From Hirsutella rhossiliensis (lineage: Eukaryota; Ascomycota; Sordariomycetes; Hypocreales; Ophiocordycipitaceae): 64,000 nt of DNA. The notes under the pieces are model-generated. The model saw nothing but the letters and a program-made list of their open reading frames with translations. It did no database searches and was not told where the DNA came from. Each line of letters starts with the position of its first letter. Position 1 is the first letter of the stretch. Location: contig NW_025408669.1 in the NCBI RefSeq assembly GCF_020360975.1, forward strand, positions 5,828,001 through 5,892,000, given 5' to 3'. Of this stretch, positions 34,690-45,987 are shown piece after piece. The position numbers and the translations under genes were made by a program.

Positions 34690-37665
34690 GTTTAAGGGCT
34701 CTACTATATAATAAATACTATTTTTATCTCTACTTATACTACTACGCTTATATTACTATAACTACCCTTTTTATTTTACTTACTTTATAGTCTTAGCCTA
34801 AGCTACTACTAGTAGTTTATTAGTTTATTATTCTTATCTATTAGTTTATATAGGGCCTTAAACTTATTAAGGGCTATAGCTCTTTTAAACTTACGTATAA
34901 GTTCCTACGTTAAGTTAAGGTACTTATATTACTTTATAAGAACCTCTTAGCGATTCCCTTAGCTAACCTTTTTTTAGCGTATAGCCTATATCTCCTTAAC
35001 CTTAAATTTATTATCTCCTTCTACCTTAATAGTAAGCGGTTAAGCGTCTATTACTTTTTATCTAGGTAGCGGGTTAAAGGAGGCTTAGCGAAGAAGGTTA
35101 ATATTAATCTTATTATAAACCCCTATTAAAAGACTATTAAGCTTAACTACTTATAAGCTAATAACCTTTTATACTATAAACTTTATATATAGCTAGTTTA
35201 GTATCCTTTTTAGCCGCGCTAACCTATAGTTATAGAGGTTAAGCTATACCTTATCTCTTATTATAAACCTATTTACTAGGGCCTTAGTCTTATTAATATA
35301 CCGCTCTTAATCTTATACTAAAGCAGCTATCGTAGATTAATAGTATTCTATAGTTTCCTATAGCTTTTATATAAACGTAGAGGCGCGGCTCTTTAATAAT
35401 AAACTATTATATTACTTCGCTACTATATTTATAGCGAATAGGATTAAGGAGGGCGGCTTAAAGCTATATATAGCGAAGAAGGGGGCTATCTTAATAAAGG
35501 TTTAGAGTCTACTATTTAACGTAAGCTAGGCTATATAGAGCTAGCGGTCTTAGTCCGCTTAGTTATAAGCTACTACTACCTATAAGTATACCTACGCTTC
35601 TTAGTTAACCCTCTTAAGTCCCTTATTAGTCTATAGGTAATAGGCTATACTAAGTAGCTATATAATCTAAAGTAGCTAGTATAAGTACTATTAAAAGCAG
35701 CTAGTTTAGTTTAATCCTTTATTACTTATAATAAAGGTTAGCTAGCTATATAAGTAGGCTTAGTACTAAAGGAAGCGCTTTATATAAGCTTTTATATCTA
35801 TAAATAGTATTAGCTTTAATATAACTAATTTACTAAGCTAGTCTTTAATTACTTATATATAGTAGTTACCTCCTTTTATAAGTAAAAGGTCTATTATAAA
35901 GTCTATTTATATATATAGATAAAACTAGTTAGGTACTAAAAGCTACTTAAGTAGCCTCTTAAGCTATACCCTTTAAATCTTAGTATAGCTATAAATATTA
36001 TAGTTATAAAGGAAGTAGTAAATATAGTATTATAAGAGGGGCTAGTAAAAATCCCTTATAAGGCCTACTACTATACCTTACCGACTTAGGTAGCCTATAA
36101 TACTAAAGTTATAGATAAGCTAAACTAGCTTCCCTTAAAGCTCGTTTTATTTATCTAGCTCTAGTAGTTTATCCTTCTCCTTAGCTTCTATAATATATAG
36201 TACGCTTAGTACTTTTAGTCTCCCTTACTAGCGTAGATACCCTAATAAGTTAATATAGTAGTTAGCTACCTATACCTTTAACTTTAGCTTTAGATCTAAG
36301 TATTAAGCGCTAGACTTTATAGCGCGGCGTATGCCCTTATAGATATAGTTTAGAGCTACTATCTTATCTTATAAGCGTTAAAGGGCCTTATCTTAGAATA
36401 CTCTCGCCGCGCGCGTTCTTAGGCTAGTCTATCCCTCCTCGCTAAGCTAAGGTAAAGGTATAAGGGAAAGCTTATTTAGTAGTAAAGGTATAAAGGAAAG
36501 GTCGTTTACTAGTACTATACCTTCCTTTACTAAGGAAGCTCCTATATAAGTCCGTAGCGCTCCTTATAGGATAAGCTATAGGTCCTAGGCCTCGATATCC
36601 GCTCTTATTAGCTAGTCTTAATCCCTTTAAGAAAGCGCGTTTAAGACTATAGAGTCCCGCTTAAGGCGGTACTTAATTAAGAAGTTAAAGTATAAGAGAT
36701 ACTCCGCTTAATAGGCTTACCGCTCTAAGAGGTACTAGTAAGTTATAAAGTACTTAAGGTTCCTATAGTCTATAAAAACCTTAAAGCTCTTATAGCTTTA
36801 AAGCTTTACTTACTATTACTTAAGGTAGCTAATAATCGCTAGCCTCTTTTTATTATAAATAATATAATTCCGCTCTACTAAGGTTAGCTTATAAGAGTAA
36901 AACGCTATTAGTTACTTCCGCCTATCTACCTCTTAAAAGAGCGTTCCTTTAAGTACCTAGCCGCTATAGTCTACTTTAATTAATATAAACTAGTTAAAGT
37001 CCTATTAAAATAATACTAAGGCTTATAAGAATAAGTTCTTAAGTATATAGAACGCTCCTTCTTATATAAGACCTTAATAAAAAGCGGTCTATTTCCTAAT
37101 AATCTTATTTAAGGGTATTATAATATAGGAAAAGCCCTTAATAAATATCTTATAATAGTTTACGAACCTAAGGAAGCTTTATATACCTATCTACGTAATT
37201 AAGGCCGCTTAGTCTTAGATCGCTTAGATCTTTATAGGATCCGCTTATATACCTATACCTATATAAATAATAAAGCTTAGGTACTTAACCCTTTTAACCT
37301 TAAATTTATACTTATCTAAGTTAAAGTAGAGCTTATAAAGTTAAAGGCGCTCTAAGACCCTTTATACTTTCTATATATAGTCCTTATAAGAGCCGCTTAT
37401 ATAAATAAGGATATTATTTATATATATAAAGGCAAACTTATTAAGAAAGTCTTAAAGTATATTATTAATATAGTACTAAAAGGTAGCGGGCGCTCTTAAG
37501 AGGCCGAAGGGCATTATAAGCTACTTAAATAAGCTATAGTATATATAAAACGCCGTCTTCTACTTATTACCCTTTAAGATCTATACCTTATAAAACGCTT
37601 ATTTTATATTTAGCTTTATAAACTACTTTACCTTTAAGAGGTTATAGAGCGTATTTAAGATAATA
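34690..37665 (-). pseudogene. H3 pol relic: chromodomain, integrase, RNase H, RT
   Basis: On the minus strand, RT carries FAFIYINNILI at about 37405-37440. RNase H (YTIY-KE-LAI, FKVF-D-KNLKYF) lies at about 36700-36960. The integrase C-terminal side has MAPFFAMYSFKPPS near 35450-35500, equivalent to the SPFFALYGRHP segment of Gypsy integrases. After it comes EGDNKFKVKEI (about 35000) and RKRFLIKYIS (about 34950), which fits a chromodomain (EVExIL...YLVKWKGY). A chromodomain would make this a chromovirus, a group that targets heterochromatin. Confidence 0.8.
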
Positions 37666-37709
37666 AAATAGCTGCTTAGCCTATAAATCCCTAGGCTATT
37701 AGTTATTAT

Positions 37710-38103
37710 AATACTAGTAGGTCGTTAAGGAAAACCGACCTAAAGGATTTAACCCTTTAAAGAGGCTATAAGAAACGATATAATAGTCTCTTAAAGAGGA
37801 CCCCTTATTATAAAAGAAGATAGATAAGATCTAAGTTACTAAGAAATAGTAACTAACGCCGCTACCGGAAATTTAAGGAAAAATCGTTAGTATAGTAAAT
37901 CTAGCCTTTATCTTTCTTATAGATTAATAAAGCTAAGACTAACCGTTAGAGCCCTTTACTATCCCTTACGAAAATTAGCTATCCTTAACTTTAGTACTTT
38001 CCTTAATATCTATAAGATACTCTTATAATTCCGGTCCTTTAAGAAGGTATAAAAGGAATACCTTATTACTAAGGAATTAACTATATAGATAAAGGGATAT
38101 AAA
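37710..38103 (+). mobile_element. Copia 5 fragment, left part
   Basis: Plus-strand copia interior, matching copia 4 at about 39795-40190, much more mutated. It ends in GATATAAA, where copia 4 has inserted; the ATAAA at 38099-38103 is the left target duplication. It resumes at 44352. Confidence 0.88.
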
Positions 38104-38561
38104 TGTCGCGAAGCGTAGCTTGATTTTATAGTTCTCGAAGATATCCCTTAGTAAGAGGGACTAAGGAAGCTAAAAACACCCGGTATAGAAGAAGGAGCTA
38201 AAAAGAAGGTATAGAAAGGAGAGTAGGGGTATAAGGGGAAGTATAAGTAGCGAGAGATAAGACGGATATGCCGGAAACGGCTATAAAGGAAGGAAAAAAC
38301 CGGTAAAAAGCTTAGTAGTTAAAAGGATATTAGTAGCTTCTTTAAGTAGGATCTTCTTTATTAATTAAGATGCTAGACGGGTATAAATAGGGGCGTTAGA
38401 TAGAGGAAAGAAGGATAATTAAGGCAATAAAACAATTACTCCCCTACCTTTATTACTGCTCCCGTAAGAATTAAATCTCTCTGCCCTACCTATCCGACCC
38501 CTTACTTTTAATTTTACCTTTATATATTTTATATATACTTCTTATATCTCTCTTCGCGAGA
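38104..38561 (+). repeat. Copia 4 5' LTR
   Basis: 458 bp, TGTCGCGAAG to CTTCGCGAGA. Followed by the primer-binding site. Confidence 0.95.
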
Positions 38562-38572
38562 GTTATAAGCCT
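38562..38572 (+). other. Copia 4 primer-binding site (initiator tRNA-Met half-site)
   Basis: GTTATAAGCCT immediately follows the LTR. Restoring TG at the RIPed TA gives GTTATGAGCC, complementary to GGCUCAUAAC in the anticodon arm of initiator tRNA-Met. Priming from an internal half of this tRNA is known for copia of Drosophila. Seen also in copia 2 and, degraded, in copia 3. Confidence 0.65.
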
Positions 38573-38599
38573 AGGAGGAATAGTATTCCTATACCTTCC

Positions 38600-41500
38600 G
38601 GCTGCTATAAAAGGCACCTTTCTTATATCCCTCGTAGCTTCCTTTTACCTATCTTACTAAAAAAGCCGATTTTTAACCGACTTTTCTACCTTTCCCCGTA
38701 ATAATAACGAAAATCGACTCCTCTACTATCCCTACGGTCTATAGGACGATTCTTATAAAGCCCTAAGATTAAGATAAGTAGGTAAAGGAGCTACGGGCTT
38801 ATATAAATAGAACTATCTATAATTTAGTCTTCTCTAATAAGTAGGACCCTCTCGAGCCCCCTCTTTATCCTAGGGTAACGGACTTTATAGAGGGAGCTAC
38901 CCTCTTCTCTAAGCTAACCTCTATATAATAGAGAGCTTTTTCTACTATCTTAAGCGACTACGAGAGTTACCGAAAGGAATACCTCTATAAAACGAAGCTA
39001 CTAACGGCTGCTTATATAGCGATAACGGAATCCGTTAGTATCGTAAAGCTAATCTCTCTTTAAGAGGAAGAGACTCCTAGGTAGTAGCTTTTAAAGCTCG
39101 AGACCTCGATAGCTCCCTTAAGAGGTTATATAACTAACCATATTAGGAAGACCTATACGGCCTACCTAGGAGCCTTTTCTGCTAGGAACCTACTAGCTTC
39201 TTCGTAGCTAGCTAAGTAGGAAGAAATCCTCGAGGAAGCTAACTAATACTTCCTTATAGAAGCTCTTTCCGGCTAGTAGCTACGGGATATATCTCTACTA
39301 ATAAAGCCTATTAGTAACGGTTACTCGACTATCTTTCGAGAGGCTAGCCGGGAACTAAATAAAGAGGCTGCTAGAGTATAATAGTAAGCAGTCTTATTCC
39401 TTCGTAGCTAGCACTCGACCTAGACGGCTCGTCCTATAGCTGCTGCGGCCCCCGCTACTACTGTTGCGGCTGTTGCTCCTTTAGCTCCTCCTCCCTCGAG
39501 AGCCTTAACCTAGTCTTTAACGGCTGCCCTAGTCCCGGCCCCGGCTCCGCCTTTTGCTCTAGGTCCGGTCCCGTTAGTTAGACCGGCTTAACTAGTCCCC
39601 TAATAGACCTTTTAGTCCGTTAGTCGAAAAATCAGGGAACTAGTCGAAATCGAACCTCTTCGTTAAAATTAGCAATAAGGGGTAAAAAGGGGGGGTTTTT
39701 AAGCAGACCTTCTAAACTAGGACGAGGATTCCTTAAAGAAATAAATAAGAAGGAATCGACCTACCTACTAAGTATATAAAAAGCCCTATTAGCTAGAAGA
39801 CTGCTAGTAGGTCTTCGAGGAAAACCGACCTAAAGAAGTTAACCCTTTAAAGAGGCTACGAGAAATAGTATAATAGTCTCTTAAGGAGGACCCCTCGTTA
39901 TAGAAAAAGATAGACGAGATTCGGGTTACTAAAAAATAGTAACTAACGCCGATGCCCTTATTCGAGCCGTAAATTCGAGGAAAAATCGTTTAGTAAATCC
40001 GGTATTCGTCTTCCCTACGGATTAGTAAAACTAACTATTAGAGCCCTTTAATTATCCCCTACGAAAATCAGCTATCCTTAACTCTAGTGCTTCCCTTAAT
40101 ATCTATAATATACTCTTACGATTCCGGTCCTTTAAGAAGGTATAGAGGGAATACCTTATTACCGGGGAATTAACTATACGAATAAAGGGATATAGAAGGG
40201 TGAATTTTACGATGAAATTACCTAACGGGTCTTTATAAATTCTTCGACGAAAAAGGGTAGCTTTTTGCCCTCGATTTTTAATAAGCCTAATTTCCTTCCG
40301 CCTTCTTTAAGAGGAAGGAATCTTTTAGGATACGACGTCTAAGCCTACGAGGCTAGTCTAGAAGAATTAAACTATTAGGCTTATCGAGGAGAAATTCGGT
40401 TAATTTATTCTCGAATTCCGACCTATCCTTAGGAAGGAATCTCTTAAGAAGTTAGCTTTCCCTACTAGGAGGAATAGGTCTACTATAAAGGACCCTCTTC
40501 TAGTAGCCTAAGGAGACGGTATTTTTTAGCACGCACGACTTAGTTACCCGGGCCCCCTAGCTTTATATAAGCTAGGCTAATAATAGGGCGTACGAATATG
40601 GGGCCTAAAGACTATCGAATGCGAATACTATAGCTAAGGAAAGACTAAGAGACGAATTTCTAGACGAACGCCTTTACGGCCGGACCAGCCGTATAAGGAA
40701 ATTTAGATCGACTAGACCGACGTCTCTAGGGATTAGGAAAGATTCGTTAGGGTAATGTTTTTTATAGACGCTTTTTTAAGGATAGTTTTCCCCTATTTCT
40801 TACGGACCTACCTAAGTAAGTATAACTAGTCTACCTTCCGGGACTTCGTTAACTAGATAAAATCCTACTTTAGCTATAAGGTAAAAAAGATATAGTTTAA
40901 CGGAGAGCTATTTACGAAGGATATCTTAAATTAGCTTCGAAAAAGGGGTATTTTACCCCTCCTATTAGCACCGAATACCTAGGCCTAGAACGGAGGGGCA
41001 GAAAGATTAAGGGGTGCTATAATAAAAAGGGCCTATATAATAAGACTTACTATAAAGCTTCTATATAACCTTTAAAGGGAAGTCGTTAAGACCTCCTATT
41101 ACCTTTAGAACCGGACCCTAAGGGACCCTAGGGGACTAAGGGACTATAGGGACCTAGAGACCCTTTTTAAGACCTAAGGAATTAACTAGAAATCCCCCCT
41201 TAAGCTCTTTACGAAGAAGAGGGCCTCGCTAGCCTACCTTCGTGCCTATAGCTATAAGGTATACGCAATAACTACCGATATATAGCTAAAAAGGAAGAAG
41301 AAAAGAAAGCTTAATCTTAGAGCCTTTATTAGTTACCTCGTTAGGTATAATTCTATAAATATCTTCCGGATCTAGATTCCTCTTCTACGTAAGGTTATTT
41401 TAACTAGGGATATAATTTTCGACGAATCTAGCTTCTTTAACGGAAAGAAGGATTAATAGCCCCTCTTACTTATATAACGTTAGCTAATTTAGAAGATCTA

Positions 41501-43660
41501 AATCCCCCCTTTCTAATAGTCTTAAAAAGAGGTCTTAGACGAGGAAACGGAAGAAGAAACCGACGTCGAAGTAGTCGAGGATAACGCTAACTTAGAAGAA
41601 GAGGAAGCTACTAGATTAGATAATCTAGACGAAGAAGGAGACTATAGGAAAGTAGTAGACCTAGAATACGCCTACCTCCCTACGCCTCCTCTTATAGAAT
41701 AAGAAGAAGATCTAAAAGCAGCTTTTTTAGTTAGTCTTCCCGTCTTAACCCTTAAGGGGGTAGGAAAGGCACCTCTCTCGAAGGATTACCTAGCTGCCTT
41801 TTTATCCCTACTTTAAGAAGTAAAGGAAGGTATAGGGCCCGATATAAAAGAAGACTAGTTTCTTCCTTATTTCGACCGATTTTCCGACTTCTACTTAACG
41901 CTAATAAAAGACGGTTCCTACGGAGCGTTTATAGTAGGCCGGCTATTTAAGCTAATATTAGTAAGGAAGGTATATAAAAGAGACCTCCTAGACCTACTAG
42001 TAAACTAAAAGCAGCTAGAAAGACACCCTTTTAGAGACTAGTTTTTCTAGGCCTAGAAAGACTACCTAGCCTTATACGAAGAGATAGGGTCTTTCGAAGA
42101 AGTCCTTAAGGAAAAGGCAAGAGGAAAATAGGTCCTTAGCTATAAGTAGGTCTTTATCTATAAAACTAATAAACACGGCTTCCTTTAAAAGTATAAAGCC
42201 CGGCTAGTTATCTATAGGAAGTAGTAGGAAAAAGGGGATCTTCCTACTAAGGCAACTACTTTAGTAGGGATATCTTTTCGGACCCTTATAGCTATAGTAG
42301 TAGAATTCGACCTCGAACTTAATTAAATAGATATAGTTAACGCCTTTATTAACTACCTACTTAAGGAAGAAGAAGTTATTTATATACGCCTTCTACTAGG
42401 CTTCTAATAGCTAGGAAAGGTTCTATAGCTTAGGAAAGCTCTATATAGATTACGAAGATTACCCCTTCTTTAGTAATAGTATTTAATAGGTTCCCTTAAA
42501 GCCCTAGGCTTTAAGAAAGTCCCTTAGGAACCGTATATAATATAAAAGGGTAAAATCACGGTCTTCTTTTACGTCGACGATATTATCTAAGCGTACCTAA
42601 AAGAGGAAGAAGTTACTACTAAGGAGGCTATACGAGGCTTATAATAAAGGTATAAGATAACTAGGCTAGGGGAGCTAAAGTAGTTCCTAGGGATATAAAT
42701 CCTTTAGAATAGGTCCTAACGGACTATCTAGCTTACCTAGGACGCCTATATCGATAAGGTTACTTATAAATTCCTCCTTAATTCCCTTAATAAGAAGCTT
42801 CCCTCTACGCCTATATTAAACGAAGAGCTTTTACCTAATCCGTCCTTTTAAGCTAGGGAGTAAGAGAAATACTAATATTAATAGAAGGTAGGCTCCCTGC
42901 CTTTTTTAGCTATTTTTACTAGACCGGATATCTCTTTTACGGTCTCCCGGCTAGCTAGGCATAACTAGAATCCTAGCCCTAGGCATTAAGAAGTAGTAGA
43001 TAGAGCTATCCTTTATCTCTATTTAATAAGATTATATAGTCTGCGCCTAGGAGGGTAGGGAAGGAAATAAGCTACCGAAATCTTCCTTTATTCGAGCGAT
43101 TCGTCCTTTACGAATAATTCATTAGATAGAAAGAGCTTATAAGGGTATATTATATCCCTTTTTAGAGGAACTATTGCTTAGAGAGCTTCGAAATAAGCTA
43201 CCGTTATAACTTCGAGTACGGAGGTAGAGCTACTAGCTCTTTTAGAAGCGTTAAAAGAAGCGATTTTCCTTAGCCGGCTACTAATATCGTTACGACTATA
43301 AATTCTATCCCCGTTAGCTATAGAATACCATAATATATAGACTATATAAATTCTTATAGAGGAAAATAGTAAGCTATTAACCCGGCTACGGTATATCGAT
43401 ATCTACTAGCATTAGTTACGCTAAGAGGTCTAAAGGGGACTTATTTCCGTCTATTAGGTTCTAACGGTATTAATAAAAGCCGACGGTCTTACGAAGCCCC
43501 TATCGAAGTAGAAGCTAGCTGTCTTCTTATAGTAAATTAGGCTAGAAGACGTTTAAGAGAAGCTATCCTTAGAGGCCCGCCTTAAGAGTCTACGAGAGGA
43601 GCTAATAGCCCGTACGAGAAGGTAACGTCTATAGCCGAAGAAAAGGAAGAGGCTTTTCCC
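38600..43660 (+). pseudogene. Copia 4 gag-pol relic
   Basis: Gag reads in one frame to about 39980, including an Ala/Pro-rich stretch at 39437-39600 (AAAPATTVAAVAPLAPPP) and KEDPSL-KKIDEI near 39880. Compared with copia 2 and copia 5, four bases (AGTA) are missing at about 39990, which shifts the frame. Pol continues in the shifted frame: integrase C-x-x-C near 40620, the integrase NT-A-NGGAERLRG segment at about 40970-41015, the RT YVDD at 42570-42581 and RNase H near 43330. The family therefore had a single gag-pol frame of roughly 1,680 codons. RIP stops are frequent. The C-terminus is uncertain. Confidence 0.88.
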
Positions 43661-43893
43661 TTTAGAGGGCCCCCTATTTTAATTAGGTTTTTCCCCCTTT
43701 CTTATAGGACTTTCCCCTCTTTAGTCCCCTTTTCCTTAAGTAGGTTTAAAAGAGCCTAGGGACCTAAAAGGGCCCCTGCTTTCCTCGAGTAAAGGGAGAA
43801 GTGCAGAGCTAAGAACCTCCTCTATACGCTTAGTAGCCTAAAGCCGTACTAGCTATGCCCTTACTATAAGGGCAGGCTATAGCTAAGGGGGTA

Positions 43894-44351
43894 TATCGCG
43901 AAGCGTAGCCTAATTTCGTAGTTCTCGAAGATATCCCTTAGTAAGAGGGACTAAGGAAGCTAAAAACACCTAGTATAAAAGAAGGAGCTAAAAAGAAGGT
44001 ATAGAAAGGAGAGTAGGGGCATAAGGGGAAGTATAAGTAGCGAGAGATAAGACGGATATGCCGGAAACGGCTATAAAGGAAGGAAAAAACCGGTAAAAAG
44101 CTTAGTAGTTAAAAGGATATTAGTAGCTTCTTTAAGTAGGATCTTCTTTATTAATTAAGATGCTAGACGGGTATAAATAGGGGCGTTAGATAGAGGAAAG
44201 AAGGACAATTAAGGCAATAAAACAATCACTCCCCTACCTTTATTACTGCTCCCGTAAGAATTAAATCTCTCTGCCCTACCTATCCGACCCCTTACTTTTA
44301 ATTTTACCTTTATATATTTTATATATACTTCTCGTATCTCTCTTTACGAGA
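43894..44351 (+). repeat. Copia 4 3' LTR
   Basis: 458 bp, starting TATCGCGAAG (RIPed TGTCGCGAAG) and ending CTTTACGAGA. Preceded by the polypurine tract AGCTAAGGGGGTA (43881-43893). Confidence 0.95.
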
Positions 44352-45207
44352 ATAAAAAGGTGAGTTTTATAATATAATTACTTAACGGGACTATATAAAT
44401 TCTTTAATAAAAAAGGGTAGCTTTTTACCCTTAATTTTTAACGAGCTTAATTTCCTTCCGCTTTCTTTAAGAGGAAGGAATCTTTTAAGATATAACGTTT
44501 AAGCCTATAAGGCTAGTCTAAAAGAATTAAACGATTAAGCTTATTAAGGAAAAACTTAGTTAATTTATTCTTAAATTATAACCTATTTATAGGAAGGAAA
44601 TACTTAAGAAGTTAGCTTTCCTTACTAAGAGGAATAGGTCTACTATAAAGGACCCTCTTTTAGTAGCTTAAGGAGACGGTCTTTATTAGTACGTATAACT
44701 TAGTTACCTAGGCCCTATAGCTTTATATAAGCTAGGTAAATAATAAGGCGTATAAATAAAGGGCCTAAAAACTATTAAATATAAATACTATAGCTAAGGA
44801 AAGACTAAGAGACGAATTTCTAAACGAACCCTTCTATAGCTAGACTAGCTATATAAGGAAATTTAGGTCGATTAAACTAACGTCTCTAAGGATTAAGAAA
44901 GCTTTATTATAGTAATATTTTTATAAATACCTTTTTAAGGATAGTTTTCCCTTATTTCTTATAGACCTACCTAAGTAAGTATAATTAGTTTACCCTTTAA
45001 GACTTTATTAACTAAATAAATCCCTACTTTAGCTATAAGGTAAAGAAGATATAGTTTAATAGAGAGCTATTTATAAAGGATATCTTAAATTAGCTTCGAA
45101 AAAAGTATTTTACCCCTCTTATTAATACTAAATACCTAGGCTTAGAATAGAGGGGTAGAAAGATTAAGGGGTACTATAATAAAAAGGGCCTATATAATAA
45201 AACTTAC
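44352..45207 (+). mobile_element. Copia 5 fragment, right part
   Basis: Continues copia 5 after the target duplication. It corresponds to copia 4 at about 40190-41050 (gag end and integrase), with nearly all CG turned into TA. It is broken off in the integrase, where the A-rich tail of the minus-strand LINE begins. Confidence 0.88.
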
Positions 45208-45613
45208 TTTTATTTTATTTTATATTATTACTTATATATAGCTTCTAGGGCTATAGTAAGGCTAGTAAGGGCCTAGGCTCCTATTAATAGTCCTAGCTAG
45301 CTATAAAGCCTTAGGGCTTATAACTAATTAAGGAAGGGGTAGCTATAAAGGTAAATAATAAAGGAAAGGCTAGTTTAGTTCCTTTTATATAGTAAATTTC
45401 CCTTTTAAGGGCCCTAGGGCCCTTAAGTTACTCCTTTTTAAGCTGCTTAGCTATCCCTATCTTTATTATAGCTAAGAAGGTTAAAAGGGCTTCCCTTCCT
45501 TCCTTAGAGCTATAGAAAATAAGTAGGCTAAGGGCCCCCTTTTATCTCTTAGAGGTCTAGTAAAGGACCTTTCTTTCCCTCCTATAGTTCGGGCACCTTA
45601 AAATAAGGTACTT

Positions 45614-45987
45614 TAACGGGGATAAGGGTATATACCTAAAGTATACGTAGTATATAGCTAAGGATTAGTAGAGCAATTAACTATATAATTATCTAATTAT
45701 CGGTCTTATATATAGCTCTAAGGGCCTTAGGTTATAAATATAAGTCTTAGAGATTTTCTTTACTCTATACTTCTTTATCTTTACTAAAGTCGCGTAACTA
45801 GCGGTATCTACTTTAAAGGAGAAAAACAAAATTTAAATTAACTATAATTAAGGAGGATACCTAATTAAATAATCGAGGTCTTTATAATGCCTTTAAGTAT
45901 ACTTAAAAGTAAGTTAAAAGGGGAGTACTAAGGGTCTTATCCCTTTAATAGGCTAATATCTATAGGGGTGCGATCTTACCTATTAAA
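45614..45987. mobile_element. 0.37-kb MITE-like repeat, copy 1
   Basis: Inserted in the minus LINE between two copies of GTACTT (45608-45613 and 45988-45993). Ends are imperfect inverted repeats (TTTAACGGGG... and ...CCTATTAAA). It is non-coding. A second copy lies at 56554-56929. The uninterrupted LINE site is seen at about 55080. The superfamily cannot be decided; a short solo LTR is an alternative. Confidence 0.65.

Larger units (their letters stand above)
33023..37665 (-). mobile_element. Gypsy H3: 3' half with chromodomain and 3' LTR
   Basis: From left (3') to right: LTR (33023-33205), a 0.5-kb non-coding stretch, an antisense coding frame (33740-34680), then chromodomain, integrase, RNase H and part of RT on the minus strand. 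It ends inside RT at about 37665, next to 45 bases of unclear origin and the copia 5 fragment. With H1 and H2 it gives the full gene order of the family. Most of the integrase-to-LTR part recurs, inverted and 1 kb shorter, at 49806-51419. Confidence 0.85.
38104..44351 (+). mobile_element. Copia 4: complete Ty1/copia element nested in copia 5
   Basis: LTRs of equal length (38104-38561 and 43894-44351, 458 bp each) enclose a 5.3-kb interior. The target duplication ATAAA is perfect (38099-38103 and 44352-44356). Total length is 6248 bp. It is inserted in an older copy of its own family: sequence on both sides continues the gag-pol of copia 5. The LTRs differ at about 15 positions, all transitions, so divergence is RIP rather than ordinary drift. 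Confidence 0.96.
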
